A DNA stretch of 64,000 nt, taken from NCBI RefSeq assembly GCF_003312875.1, contig NZ_CP015163.1, positions 3,286,001-3,350,000 of the forward strand. Direction: 5' to 3'. Positions within the stretch are counted from its first letter, which is position 1; the number at the start of each line of letters is the position of its first letter. The translations under genes were made by a program, and so were the position numbers. This document shows, one piece after another, positions 27,850 to 35,813 of this stretch. The notes below the pieces were generated by a model. That model was not told the DNA's origin. It searched no databases and worked only from the letters and a program-made list of their open reading frames with translations. Origin of the DNA: Amycolatopsis albispora. Its GTDB lineage: Bacteria; Actinomycetota; Actinomycetes; Mycobacteriales; Pseudonocardiaceae.

Positions 27850-29154
27850 ATGACCGCGGAAACCAGGATCAAGCCGGTCGTGCGCTGGAGCCTGGGTCAC
27901 GCGCTCCCCCGCACCGCGTTGCGTGCCGCCGCCCGTCGCGGCGATCTGCAGGCCCGGCTCTTCGTCTCGGCCAGCTCGGCGACCACGGCCGAGCTGGCGC
28001 CCGTGTTCGACGGCATCCGCGCCCACGGGCCGTTGTTCAAGTCCCAGTTCGTCTACGCCACCGCGTCGCACGCCACGGTCAAGGAAGTGCTCACCGGCAA
28101 CAACTTCCGCAGCGGCGTCGGCGTGGCGGGCGGCGGCCTGCTGGCGCGGCTGACCGAATGGTCCGCCAGCGACCTGCTGCACCCGATGGCCCCGCCGTCC
28201 CTGCTGGCCACCGAACCACCCGACCACACGCGGTACCGCAAGCTGGTGACCAGGGTGTTCACCGTGCGCGCGGTGGAGAACCTGCGCGCCCGCACCGAGC
28301 AGGTCGCCCACGAACTGCTCGACCAGCTGGATCCGGCGGGCCCGGTCGACCTGGCGAGCACCTACTGCGGCCTGCTCCCGGTCACCGTGATCGCCGAAAT
28401 CCTCGGTGTGCCACCGCACGAGCGTCAGCACATGCTCGAACTGGGCTCCGCCGCCGCGCCCAGCCTCGACATGGGCCTGCCGTGGCGGCAGTTCCGCGCG
28501 GTGGAGGCCGCGCTCGAAGCGTTCGACAGCTGGCTCGCCCGCCACCTCGACCACCTGCGGGAGAACCCGGGCGACAACCTGCTCAGCAAGCTCATCGCCG
28601 CCCGCGAGGACGGCGTGGGGCTCACCGACGCCGAGCTCAGGGCCACGGCCGGCCTGGTGCTCGCCGCCGGGTTCGAGACCACGGTGAACCTGCTGGGCAA
28701 CGGCATCGCGCTCCTGCACGACCACCCGGACCAGCTCGAAGCGCTCAAGGGCGAGCCGGACGCCTGGCCGAACGCGGTGGACGAGATCCTGCGGGTCGAT
28801 CCGCCCGTGCTGCTCACCGCCCGGACCTGTGTGCGTGACACCGAAGTTTCCGGGACGCGGGTGCCCGAGGGAGCGGTGGTCACCACGATCCTCGCCGGGG
28901 CGAACCGCGATCCGGCCGTGTTCGACGATCCCGCGCGGTTCGACGTCGGCCGGGAGAACGCCCGCGAACACCTGTCGTTCTCGGCGGGCCGCCACTACTG
29001 CCTCGGCGCCGCGCTGGCACGCATGGAGGGCGAGGTCGGGCTGCGGGTGCTGTTCGACCGGTTCCCCGGACTGCGGCTCCTGCCCGGCGCGCGGCGGCGC
29101 GCCACCCGGATCCTGCGCGGGTACGAATACCTGCCCGCCCTGCCGCACAAGTGA
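27850..29154 (+). CDS. cytochrome P450
   Basis: The 434-residue protein has the I-helix AAGFETTVN, the ExxR Glu-Arg in DEILRVDPP and heme ligand Cys in FSAGRHYCLGAALARME. It is a soluble bacterial class I P450 needing separate redox partners, none of which is adjacent. ATG 27850 with AAGGTGG is preferred over GTG 27835. TTGACC (27807-27812) may be its -35. The neighbouring genes are not biosynthetic, so its substrate is unknown. A strong hairpin follows. Confidence 0.93.
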   Translation: MTAETRIKPVVRWSLGHALPRTALRAAARRGDLQARLFVSASSATTAELAPVFDGIRAHGPLFKSQFVYATASHATVKEVLTGNNFRSGVGVAGGGLLARLTEWSASDLLHPMAPPSLLATEPPDHTRYRKLVTRVFTVRAVENLRARTEQVAHELLDQLDPAGPVDLASTYCGLLPVTVIAEILGVPPHERQHMLELGSAAAPSLDMGLPWRQFRAVEAALEAFDSWLARHLDHLRENPGDNLLSKLIAAREDGVGLTDAELRATAGLVLAAGFETTVNLLGNGIALLHDHPDQLEALKGEPDAWPNAVDEILRVDPPVLLTARTCVRDTEVSGTRVPEGAVVTTILAGANRDPAVFDDPARFDVGRENAREHLSFSAGRHYCLGAALARMEGEVGLRVLFDRFPGLRLLPGARRRATRILRGYEYLPALPHK

Positions 29155-29159
29155 AAAAG

Positions 29160-29205
29160 TCCCGCTTCGCCTGCAAGGATCGGGGGGCTCCGAGGCGAAG
29201 CGGGA
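29160..29205. terminator. 13-bp hairpin after P450 gene
   Basis: TCCCGCTTCGCCT (29160-29172) pairs perfectly with AGGCGAAGCGGGA (29193-29205) across a 20-base loop. It begins 6 bases after the P450 stop and should terminate transcription from either side. Confidence 0.8.
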
Positions 29206-29414
29206 GTTCTGGGCCGGCCCGGGGGTCGCCTCTCGGCGAGTGGCACGACGCGGCTCCAGCCGTACTGGTATTCCGCGAAGGCAAGGGGTGAGGCCCGGGG
29301 ACTCCGCGCGGGCCGGCACCCAGTACAACGCTCCGGCCCCGCTGGTGTTCCGGCCGCGGACGTGACCTGTACCTCAGCGTGGTCGTTCGCCACGATCCGG
29401 TCACGCAGGGTGAT

Positions 29415-29552
29415 TCAGGCGGACCTGGCCCGTCGCGCGCACTCGATGATGGCCACCGCCCGCTCGATGGACACCAGCTCCGGCATCGGCACGCTGTCGA
29501 TCTCCGCACGCCATTGGACCAGCAGGCGGTCCACCACGCTCTCTGCCCACAT
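29415..29552 (-). CDS. small 45-residue protein
   Basis: The minus frame from ATG 29552 encodes MWAESVVDRLLVQWRAEI and ends IIECARRARSA. Codon third positions are G/C-rich and the amino-acid pattern is a plausible amphipathic helix pair. I know no family. It lies alone between the P450 terminator and the next gene. Modest confidence because of its size. Confidence 0.5.
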   Translation of the reverse strand: MWAESVVDRLLVQWRAEIDSVPMPELVSIERAVAIIECARRARSA

Positions 29553-29778
29553 CACACGCCTCGCCCTCGGTTGCTCCGGCTCGGTATTCGCCGGGACCGG
29601 GCGCGGTGTTATCAGGGTTTGCGCTGGTAGTGAGCACGGTCACCGTCCACGAAGGACAGCGGCGGCGAGCCGGGTTAACCCAGTTGAGCGGGGTCCATTC
29701 GCACCACGACGAGGCGCCTCCGCCGGGTTACGCTGTGCCCCGCCGGCAGTGTCGCTAATGGACACTCGACGGGAGTGG

Positions 29779-30108
29779 ATGCCTGATATGACACCGCGGA
29801 ACACCACGATGGTCTCGGCCAGGCTGGACCGGGAGATCAGCCACCGGCAGGCGGAGGAGCTGGCCAGGCGGATGCACGGCGCCGAGCTGATCGCCATCGC
29901 CGTGCGGGGCGACCTGCTCGGCGTCGCCAACCGCACCCGCTTCACGCCGTACCCCGCACTGGAGATCGCCGGCGAGGCCTTCGCCGACGGCCTGGCCGAA
30001 GCGGGTTACCAGATCCGTTCGTGGCGCTCGGTCGAATGGCTCTGCGGCGCCGAGACCCCGTTCCACCACCACACCCCCGACCTGGTCTGGCGCCCGCTCG
30101 CCGCCTGA
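29779..30108 (+). CDS. small conserved protein, paralogue A
   Basis: The 109-residue protein starts at ATG 29779 (GGGAG 5 bases upstream; ATG 29758 and 29788 also in frame). Motifs include ARRMHGAELIAIAVRGDLLGVANRTR, PYPALEIAGEAF and SWRSVEWLCGAE. A clear paralogue lies at 55209-55541. No known domain. Presence of two copies in 26 kb suggests a small family specific to the group. Confidence 0.78.
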   Translation: MPDMTPRNTTMVSARLDREISHRQAEELARRMHGAELIAIAVRGDLLGVANRTRFTPYPALEIAGEAFADGLAEAGYQIRSWRSVEWLCGAETPFHHHTPDLVWRPLAA

Positions 30109-30114
30109 AACCGC

Positions 30115-30480
30115 TCAGCGGCCGGCGCGGAACCGGTCGAGCACGCGGCGCTCACGTTTGGTGGGCCGCCCGGCACCGCGCTCACGCCGCGCGACCGGGA
30201 TGGCGGCTTCCGGCGGCGGCGCCGGGGTGTGGTCGATGAAGCAGGTGGCGGCGTCCGCGGCCCCGACGCGCTTCTGGATCACCCGCACCACCTCGACCAC
30301 GCGGGTCCGGTCGCCGACGCGGGCACGCACCTGGTCACCCGGTGACACCGTGGTGGCGGGCTTGGCGGGCTTGTCGTTCACCCGGACGTGCCCACCACGG
30401 CAGGCCGCGGCGGCATCCGGTCGGGTCTTGGTCAGCCGGACCGCCCACAGCCAGCGGTCCACTCGGGTGGACTCCACCAC
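30115..30480 (-). CDS. S4-domain RNA-binding protein (Hsp15-like)
   Basis: The 121-residue protein has an S4 fold at the N-terminus: RVDRWLWAVRLTKTRPDAAAACRGGHVRVND and SPGDQVRARVGDRTRVVEV, with a basic C-terminal tail (GAGRPTKRERRVLDRFR). Hsp15 proteins bind 50S subunits carrying stalled nascent chains and help recycle them. Length is normal for the family. Confidence 0.9.
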   Translation of the reverse strand: MVESTRVDRWLWAVRLTKTRPDAAAACRGGHVRVNDKPAKPATTVSPGDQVRARVGDRTRVVEVVRVIQKRVGAADAATCFIDHTPAPPPEAAIPVARRERGAGRPTKRERRVLDRFRAGR

Positions 30481-30507
30481 CCCATGATGCCCTACCGGCT
30501 GAGCCAG

Positions 30508-30948
30508 TCAGCCCGGTCGGCGCAGGACGTGCACTTCGGCGTTGTGCCCTTCGTCGACCGGGATGCGGAGCCGGACGTTGGCCCAGAAGATCGTCAGCTC
30601 GCCGTCGCGGCTGATGCCCCACGCGAGCGTGCAGTTGCTGAGCACCTTCCAGCTCTCCCGGCTGGGCGCGGTGCCCGGCGGGACCGGCGCGCGGCCGGTG
30701 CGCACCTCGACCCGCAACTGCGGCTGGGCGGCGGCGAACGGGCTGATCACCGCGTGCACCTCCCCCGGCAGGCTGCCGTTGCCGAGCGCGATCACCGCCA
30801 GCTCGTCGGCCACCAGCAGGGTGTCGATCACCGCCTCCCGGCCGTACGGCTCGACCAGCGCGCGGAGGGCGGTCCGGATCCCGGCCAGGTCGCTGCCGTC
30901 TTCGAGCAGGTGCGAGGACTGCAGCTCGGTCCCGTCCGGGATCGACAT
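30508..30948 (-). CDS. degenerate RsbW-like (HATPase-fold) protein
   Basis: The 146-residue protein starts at ATG 30948 with GGAGG 8 bases upstream. The pattern VADELAVIALGNGS resembles the N box (DELxxNAxxHG) but lacks the Asn, and SNCTLAWGISRDGELTIFWANV resembles the end of HATPase_c_2 domains. Such degenerate forms are common in actinobacteria and may act without ATP. A stress-sigma-type promoter lies 45 bases upstream. It may be a partner of a stress sigma switch (inference). Confidence 0.68.
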   Translation of the reverse strand: MSIPDGTELQSSHLLEDGSDLAGIRTALRALVEPYGREAVIDTLLVADELAVIALGNGSLPGEVHAVISPFAAAQPQLRVEVRTGRAPVPPGTAPSRESWKVLSNCTLAWGISRDGELTIFWANVRLRIPVDEGHNAEVHVLRRPG

Positions 30949-30991
30949 GAACGCCACCTCCGCCAGCGGATCAACGTCAGTGCCCGCGTTG

Positions 30992-31017
30992 TTACCCCGT
31001 TCAGCCGAAAGGCAAAC
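30992..31017 (-). promoter_or_regulatory. SigF/SigB-type promoter for the RsbW-like gene
   Basis: On the minus strand GTTT (31017-31014) and GGGTAA (30997-30992) are 16 bases apart. This matches the actinobacterial general-stress sigma consensus GTTT-N15-17-GGGTA. It lies 45 bases before the ATG at 30948. Confidence 0.6.
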
Positions 31018-31043
31018 CCCGGCAGGCTGCGCTTGGATGGGGC

Positions 31044-31523
31044 ATGACCGAAGAGATCGTGCTGGGACCGCTGCCCAAGGGCATCACGCTCGCCGGTGAG
31101 GGCATGGGCAGCCGCGTCTGGAACGTGCTGGGACACCGGTACGCGATGAAGTCCGCCGCCGAGAGCAGCTTCGCGTTCGAAACCTTCGACCCGCCGGGCA
31201 CCGGGGTGCCGCCGCACGTGCACCCCACCCAGGACGAGCACATCTATGTGCTCGAGGGCGTGTTCACCCTCTACCTGGACGGTGCATGGCTGACCGCCGG
31301 GCCAGGGGACACCGTGCGGATGCCGAAGAACCTGCCGCACGCCTACTACAACCGCGGTGAGGCGCCGTCACGCGGGCTGTTCTGGGTCAGCCCGGCGGGT
31401 CGGCTGGCGCAGCTGTTCGACCGGCTGCACGACCTGACCGACATGGCCGAGGCGGTCCGCGTCTCCGCGGAGCACGACGTGCACTTCCTGCCGCCTGGTG
31501 AGGTCGGCGACCCGCCCGGGTGA
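31044..31523 (+). CDS. cupin-domain protein
   Basis: The 159-residue protein has the cupin metal motif G-x-PPHVHPTQDEHIYVLEG (His, His, Glu) and second motif PKNLPHAYYN. It is probably a small single-domain metal-binding beta-barrel. The substrate is unknown. It is divergent from the RsbW-like gene. Confidence 0.88.
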   Translation: MTEEIVLGPLPKGITLAGEGMGSRVWNVLGHRYAMKSAAESSFAFETFDPPGTGVPPHVHPTQDEHIYVLEGVFTLYLDGAWLTAGPGDTVRMPKNLPHAYYNRGEAPSRGLFWVSPAGRLAQLFDRLHDLTDMAEAVRVSAEHDVHFLPPGEVGDPPG

Positions 31524-31620
31524 CCGGCATCCGGCGGTCACGCTTAGCCCGTTCGGCAGAATTCGGTGAAAAACCCACCGGAAAATAAGGCTCGCCACGA
31601 CGCCGAGTTCATTCGAACGG

Positions 31621-31645
31621 GTTTATCGACGCCGAGAACGGGATA
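31621..31645 (+). promoter_or_regulatory. SigF/SigB-like promoter for the DUF6131 gene
   Basis: GTTT (31621-31624) and GGGATA (31640-31645) are separated by 15 bases, close to the stress-sigma consensus. It lies 60 bases before ATG 31707. Confidence 0.45.
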
Positions 31646-31706
31646 CCCGGGGTTTGCCCGCGCCACCACCGGGCGGCGCAGAAATCCCCACCTGGAGGCC
31701 AGTTAG

Positions 31707-31862
31707 ATGATCGTTCTCGGCGTAATCCTGATTGTCATCGGAGTCATCGCCAGCATTCCCGTGCTTTACTCAATCGGTATCGCGCTGGCGATCATCGGCA
31801 TTGTGCTCGCGGTACTCGGGCGGACGGGCACCAAGGTCGGTGGCCGCGCCCACTGGTTCTAA
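31707..31862 (+). CDS. DUF6131-like small membrane protein
   Basis: The 51-residue protein starts at ATG 31707 (TGGAGG upstream) and is almost all membrane: MIVLGVILIVIGVIASIPVL then YSIGIALAIIGIVLAVLG, ending GGRAHWF. This two-helix layout with a C-terminal RxHW[FY] is typical of DUF6131 proteins. Function unknown; the preceding stress-type promoter suggests a stress role. Confidence 0.85.
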   Translation: MIVLGVILIVIGVIASIPVLYSIGIALAIIGIVLAVLGRTGTKVGGRAHWF

Positions 31863-31924
31863 AAGCACCGGGTTTCTAAAAGCACTGGGTTCGCGGAAAG
31901 CGTTCCGCCGGCCCCGGCGCGCCT

Positions 31925-32236
31925 TCAGCTGCGCCGGGGCCGGAGCGCGTGCGCCGGCACCAGCTGGTCGGGCAGGTGCAACTGGTCGCGTCGGCCGTCG
32001 GCGTAGGAAACCTCGAAGTTCACCACGCCCAGCCAGTCCCCTTTCACCGTAGGGAACCAGCCGTGCAGCCTGCCCGGCACCTCGCCGGTCAGGTCGAGGC
32101 CGGTTTCCACCACGTGTTCCGGCGCACCGGGTGCGCGCGGGTACAACGCGTCCAGCCGCACCCACACCGGGGTGATCACCGGAACGCGGCCGTGCAGCTC
32201 GTCACCCCGCCAGCGGGTGTGCGGGCTGACGATCAC
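31925..32236 (-). CDS. conserved hypothetical protein
   Basis: The 103-residue protein starts at GTG 32236. Motifs: VSPHTRWRGDELHGRVPVITPVWVRLD and PTVKGDWLGVVNFEVSYADGRR. No signal peptide or membrane segment. I do not recognise a domain. There is no obvious ribosome site. Confidence 0.68.
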   Translation of the reverse strand: MIVSPHTRWRGDELHGRVPVITPVWVRLDALYPRAPGAPEHVVETGLDLTGEVPGRLHGWFPTVKGDWLGVVNFEVSYADGRRDQLHLPDQLVPAHALRPRRS

Positions 32237-32328
32237 GGCCGGTCGGGGGTCGTCGGCAGGTCCATACCCGGCAACATACGTCGCTCATCTGTTCGATGTC
32301 CACTGTGGTCTCTGCGACACCTCGGCCG

Positions 32329-33198
32329 CTACAGCGACACCCCGAGGTCGAGCGCGAGTTCCCGCTCTCGCGGGTCACCGGTCGCGTTGATGATCAAATC
32401 GGTCACCCCGGCGTCGGCGAACCGGCGCAGCCCCGCGGCCACCGCCTCCTCGTCCCCGGCGATCACCGTGTCGGCCGCGCCGGAAAGGCCGCCTCGGTCG
32501 AGCACCGCGCGGTAGGCGGGCAATTCGTTGATCATGGCGAATTCGCGGGCGAAGGTTTCGCGCACGCCGTCGGGATCGGTGGTCACCGAAACGGTCGCCA
32601 TCACCACCACGCGCGACTTTTCCGCGAGCCGCGGCACCAGGTAGTCCGCGACGAGTTCGGGCCGCACCCACAGCGCGATGGTGCCGTCGGCCAGCTCACG
32701 GGCCACTTCCAGCATGCGCGGGCCGAGCGCGGAAACCAGCACCGGCGGCTCCGGCGCGCTGATCGCCAGCTGGGTGTCGACGGTGAAGAAGCGCCCGGTG
32801 TACTTGACGTGCTCACCCCGCAGCAGCGGGCGCAGCACCTCCAGGTATTCGCGGGTGTGACGCGCCGGCGCGTCGTAGGGCAGGCCGAGCTGGCCGGTCA
32901 TCAGCGTTTCGTGGCTCGGGCCGATGCCGAGGGTGAACCGGCCGCCGGTGAGCGCCTGCGTGGTCAGCGCCTCGGTGGCGAGCACCACCGGGTGCCGGGG
33001 ATAGGTCGGCACCACCGCGGTGGCGAGTTCCGGCGGGGCGTCCGGCAGCGCGGCCAGCACCGGGATGGGGTCCCAGCCGCCGGGGTGCTGGTTGGCCCAC
33101 ACGCTGTGGTAGCCGCGTGCCTTGATACCGGCGGCTTCCGCGATGAGGTCGGCGACGCCGCGCGCGCCGGAGGTGACGAGGTGTAATCCAGTCCGCAT
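32329..33198 (-). CDS. F420-type luciferase-like (LLM) oxidoreductase
   Basis: The 289-residue protein has LLM-class features: YHSVWANQHPGGWDPIPVLAALP, GRFTLGIGPSHETLM and an internal hexapeptide TREYLEVLRPLL. In actinobacteria most such proteins use coenzyme F420. It diverges from the LysR gene that is broken by the integrative element, so its natural regulator is probably lost. An inverted repeat lies between them. Substrate unknown. Confidence 0.9.
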   Translation of the reverse strand: MRTGLHLVTSGARGVADLIAEAAGIKARGYHSVWANQHPGGWDPIPVLAALPDAPPELATAVVPTYPRHPVVLATEALTTQALTGGRFTLGIGPSHETLMTGQLGLPYDAPARHTREYLEVLRPLLRGEHVKYTGRFFTVDTQLAISAPEPPVLVSALGPRMLEVARELADGTIALWVRPELVADYLVPRLAEKSRVVVMATVSVTTDPDGVRETFAREFAMINELPAYRAVLDRGGLSGAADTVIAGDEEAVAAGLRRFADAGVTDLIINATGDPRERELALDLGVSL

Positions 33199-33212
33199 GC
33201 CTCCAGTCCAGC

Positions 33213-33245
33213 GCGAACCGGGCCGGTGAGCGAGACCCGGTTCGC
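33213..33245. promoter_or_regulatory. inverted repeat between LLM gene and disrupted lysR
   Basis: GCGAACCGGG (33213-33222) pairs perfectly with CCCGGTTCGC (33236-33245), spacer 13 bases. It sits in the divergent promoter and could be the LysR operator; a hairpin is the alternative. Confidence 0.5.
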
Positions 33246-33285
33246 CCGCGCAGCGATAAGATGTGGTGATCGTTCGGGAGGGCGG

Positions 33286-33320
33286 ATGGAGTTGCGGGCG
33301 CTGCGGTACTTCGTCACCGT
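33286..33320 (+). pseudogene. LysR regulator, 5' piece (split by integrative element)
   Basis: ATG 33286, after GGGAGG, encodes MELRALRYFVT and the first two bases of the next Val codon before homology ends at GT 33319-33320. The rest of the gene begins at 40436. Joining the two pieces gives MELRALRYFVTVAEELHFGR, a perfect LysR N-terminus, and an 849-base frame of 283 codons. Here the frame runs 5' into the element and stops soon after, so the regulator is inactivated unless the element excises. Confidence 0.9.
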
Positions 33321-33352
33321 AGCGACGGCGGTTCTAGTGCACACTTGGAGTC

Positions 33353-34900
33353 ATGGGACCTTCACAGCCACTCCGTGAGCAGGGTCGGACGCTGATCGAA
33401 TACGACCCTGACCAGCTAGTTTGGATCCTGCAGGCCCGTGAGTCCAGGGTCACGCCGGGGCAGGACGCTCCTGGTGAGGGGCAGGTTGACTACCAACTCA
33501 GCGACCTGCGCAAGTTCGTCAAGGCCATCGGCGGAAGAGTGGACCGTGAGGTTCCGGAGCCTAACGTGTCCTCCTTCAAACGCCGCCGTGTGCTGCTGCC
33601 TGACGGCACCTACGGCTATCGGGTGGTCCGCCCTGATTGGGAGTCCATCCTGACCGCGTTGCGCCGTGGTGAGGCAAACGCCCTAGCTTCTGCGGATATC
33701 GACCGCGCTACCCGGGATCCTCGTATTCTGGAAGATCTCATCGATGCGGTTGAGTTATATGGCGTTTATGTCGTGAGTATGACCGGGAATATCAACCTCA
33801 CTACCGATGAGGGAATCGACTCGGCGCGACGCCTGGTCAATCAGCGCAACTCGGAGTCCCGCAACACGTCCCGTCGTGTCATTAATGGGAAAAGGCGCGG
33901 CGCCTATGCGGGGAAAACGCACGGTGGCCCGAATCGGCCGTTTGGCTGGCGCAAGGACCGGATTACCGTGAACAAGCGTGAAGCGAAACATATCCGCGAA
34001 GCGGTGCCGCGTATCGTCGCAGGCTTGAGTCCGCTCACGCTGGCACGGGAATGGAACAAGCGTAAGATTCCCACGGTGACCGGGGTTGAATGGCGAGCGG
34101 CCACGGTCCGGAATATGTTCACGCGCCCTCGCATGTGCGGGAAAGTCATCTACCGGGGGGCGGTACTCACGGGAGAAGACGGCAAACCGGTACGCGGCCG
34201 CTGGGAGCCAATCCTGACTGATGACCAGTATGCGGCGGTGGTGCGCGCGTGGATTCCCGCAGAGGAACACGAAAAATCTCGGGTCGGCGGCAAGGGACGC
34301 GGTTATCGGACCATTCATCTGCTATCACCGTTCGTCCGCTGCGGGAAATGCAATTCCCGCATGATCGGTTCAAACAGGCGCGATCAGCGTTCCGGTGAAC
34401 TGGTCGAAATCTATCGGTGCCCGTCAAAGGGCCAAGGCGGATGCGCTGGCGTGACCCGTAATGCCGCACCAGTGGACGCCTATGTTCGCGCGCTGGTGAT
34501 CGCCGAGCAGCAGAAGATTCAATCACGGAAGCTGGAAAAGCTGCCACCTTGGCCGAAAGAGAAAGAACTCAGAGACCTGCAAGCCCGGATCCGGGAGTCC
34601 ACGTTACGATACGAGGCAGGCGACTATTCGGCGGAACGCTACTTTCCCAGCCTGGCGCGCATGGAAGCCGCCGTAGCCACCTTAAAACGAGAGCAGCGCA
34701 AATACGCTGCAAAGCAAGATGCCCGCGACGCTGCGGTCGCGAACCTGGCAGAGGAATGGGAGAAGCCGAGTTTCACCATTGAATTGAAGCAGGCCGCCAT
34801 TGCGCGGAGCTTGGAAGCCGTGATCATCGCTCCCGCCGGAAAGGGTGTGCGGTTCCATCCGGACCAGATCACGCCAGTATTCAAGGAAGAACGGCAATGA
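33353..34900 (+). CDS. large serine recombinase (integrase)
   Basis: The 515-residue protein starts at ATG 33353 (GGAG 5 bases upstream). The N-terminal resolvase domain includes ARESR (candidate catalytic Ser), VDYQLSDLRKFVKAIGGRV and SADIDRATRDPRILEDLID. A recombinase domain (190-300) is followed by a zinc ribbon CGKCNSRMIG...CPSKGQGGC and a coiled coil. It catalyses attP-attB integration, and excision with a directionality factor. It lies next to the left junction, its usual position. The resolvase start is somewhat divergent. Confidence 0.93.
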   Translation: MGPSQPLREQGRTLIEYDPDQLVWILQARESRVTPGQDAPGEGQVDYQLSDLRKFVKAIGGRVDREVPEPNVSSFKRRRVLLPDGTYGYRVVRPDWESILTALRRGEANALASADIDRATRDPRILEDLIDAVELYGVYVVSMTGNINLTTDEGIDSARRLVNQRNSESRNTSRRVINGKRRGAYAGKTHGGPNRPFGWRKDRITVNKREAKHIREAVPRIVAGLSPLTLAREWNKRKIPTVTGVEWRAATVRNMFTRPRMCGKVIYRGAVLTGEDGKPVRGRWEPILTDDQYAAVVRAWIPAEEHEKSRVGGKGRGYRTIHLLSPFVRCGKCNSRMIGSNRRDQRSGELVEIYRCPSKGQGGCAGVTRNAAPVDAYVRALVIAEQQKIQSRKLEKLPPWPKEKELRDLQARIRESTLRYEAGDYSAERYFPSLARMEAAVATLKREQRKYAAKQDARDAAVANLAEEWEKPSFTIELKQAAIARSLEAVIIAPAGKGVRFHPDQITPVFKEERQ

Positions 34901-34920
34901 ACCCAGAAAGCACGCATGTG

Positions 34921-34972
34921 AAACGGCGGCGGGGTGCCCACCCAAATATGGGTGAACGCCCCACCGCCGTTT
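34921..34972. terminator. strong bidirectional hairpin terminator
   Basis: AAACGGCGG-C-GGGG and its mirror CCCC-A-CCGCCGTTT enclose CACCC/GGGTG, forming a long stem with small bulges and an AT-rich loop. It separates the convergent recombinase and the 34995 gene; T-rich on both sides. Confidence 0.8.
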
Positions 34973-34994
34973 ATACTCCCGGTCTGCGCCCGCG

Positions 34995-35720
34995 TCACTC
35001 CGTTTCTTCAGGGCGCGTTATTTCTAGGCCGTAAATCGAGGCGACATCGCGTGCCCATTCCTGCGATCGCTGCGGAGCCTGCGCAAGTTGTTCCTCTGCC
35101 CATTCCTGCGGCGTCGGTATTGACCGGGTCGGGTCCGACTCGGCCGGGCGTGGTTCCGGGACAACCGGCGTGACCCTTTCCAGGCGTGGCGGGCGGGCAC
35201 CGCGCGGCCGGTCGGTGCCGCGTTTGCCCGCCTGCGCGGGCCGGTTTCCCGCGCCGTGACGGCGTGGCCGGGGGATCAGCCGGGATTCTCCGGCGGCGAG
35301 GTCGAAGACGGCTTTCTGCCCGGCAAGGCGCCCGCGTCGGCGTGCGGCGGCTTCGGTGGCGACCACGATGGACACATCCAGGTACACATGCCCGGTATCA
35401 GGGTCGTGCCAGCCGCCCAGCACCCGGCGGGGGCGTTCCAGCGTGGCGGCCCTATCGGCCACGTAGGACGCCAGATCCATAGCCGTGACCGGGTGGTCGA
35501 GCACACGTTCACACTCGGGGTGCACCGATACCGCGTACCCGGTCCGCACGTCGGCGCCGGTGACCGGATCGACGGTGAACCCGCCGTCGGGCACCGACAG
35601 CGCGTCGGCCATCGCAGACAGCCGCTCACTAGGCAGCCGGAAACGGTCTTCAGAGCGCGCCTGCGGGCCGCAACCGGCCCGGGTGACACCTTGGGCGGGC
35701 GGGGTGGTGTTCTCGGTCAT
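34995..35720 (-). CDS. element protein of unknown function
   Basis: The 241-residue protein starts at ATG 35720 (AAGG upstream). Central motifs: GFTVDPVTGADVRTGYAVSVHPE, YVADRAATLERPRRVLGGWHD and GHVYLDVSIVVATEAAARRRG. The C-terminus is Pro/Arg-rich. Similar layouts occur in actinomycete mobile elements and phages as small proteins of unknown role. It is the last gene of the leftward transcript. Confidence 0.72.
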   Translation of the reverse strand: MTENTTPPAQGVTRAGCGPQARSEDRFRLPSERLSAMADALSVPDGGFTVDPVTGADVRTGYAVSVHPECERVLDHPVTAMDLASYVADRAATLERPRRVLGGWHDPDTGHVYLDVSIVVATEAAARRRGRLAGQKAVFDLAAGESRLIPRPRRHGAGNRPAQAGKRGTDRPRGARPPRLERVTPVVPEPRPAESDPTRSIPTPQEWAEEQLAQAPQRSQEWARDVASIYGLEITRPEETE

Positions 35721-35813
35721 GACGAGCCTTTCAGGCAGGAATGGATTCGGGACGTTCCTGAACTCCGGAAAACACGGCCGTTTTGGACAGTGCGAATGCA
35801 CACGATTTCCGGG

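Noticed and set aside
27807..29154. P450 as part of a biosynthetic gene cluster.
   Set aside because: No redox partner, synthase or tailoring genes lie nearby; the neighbours are stress and unknown genes.
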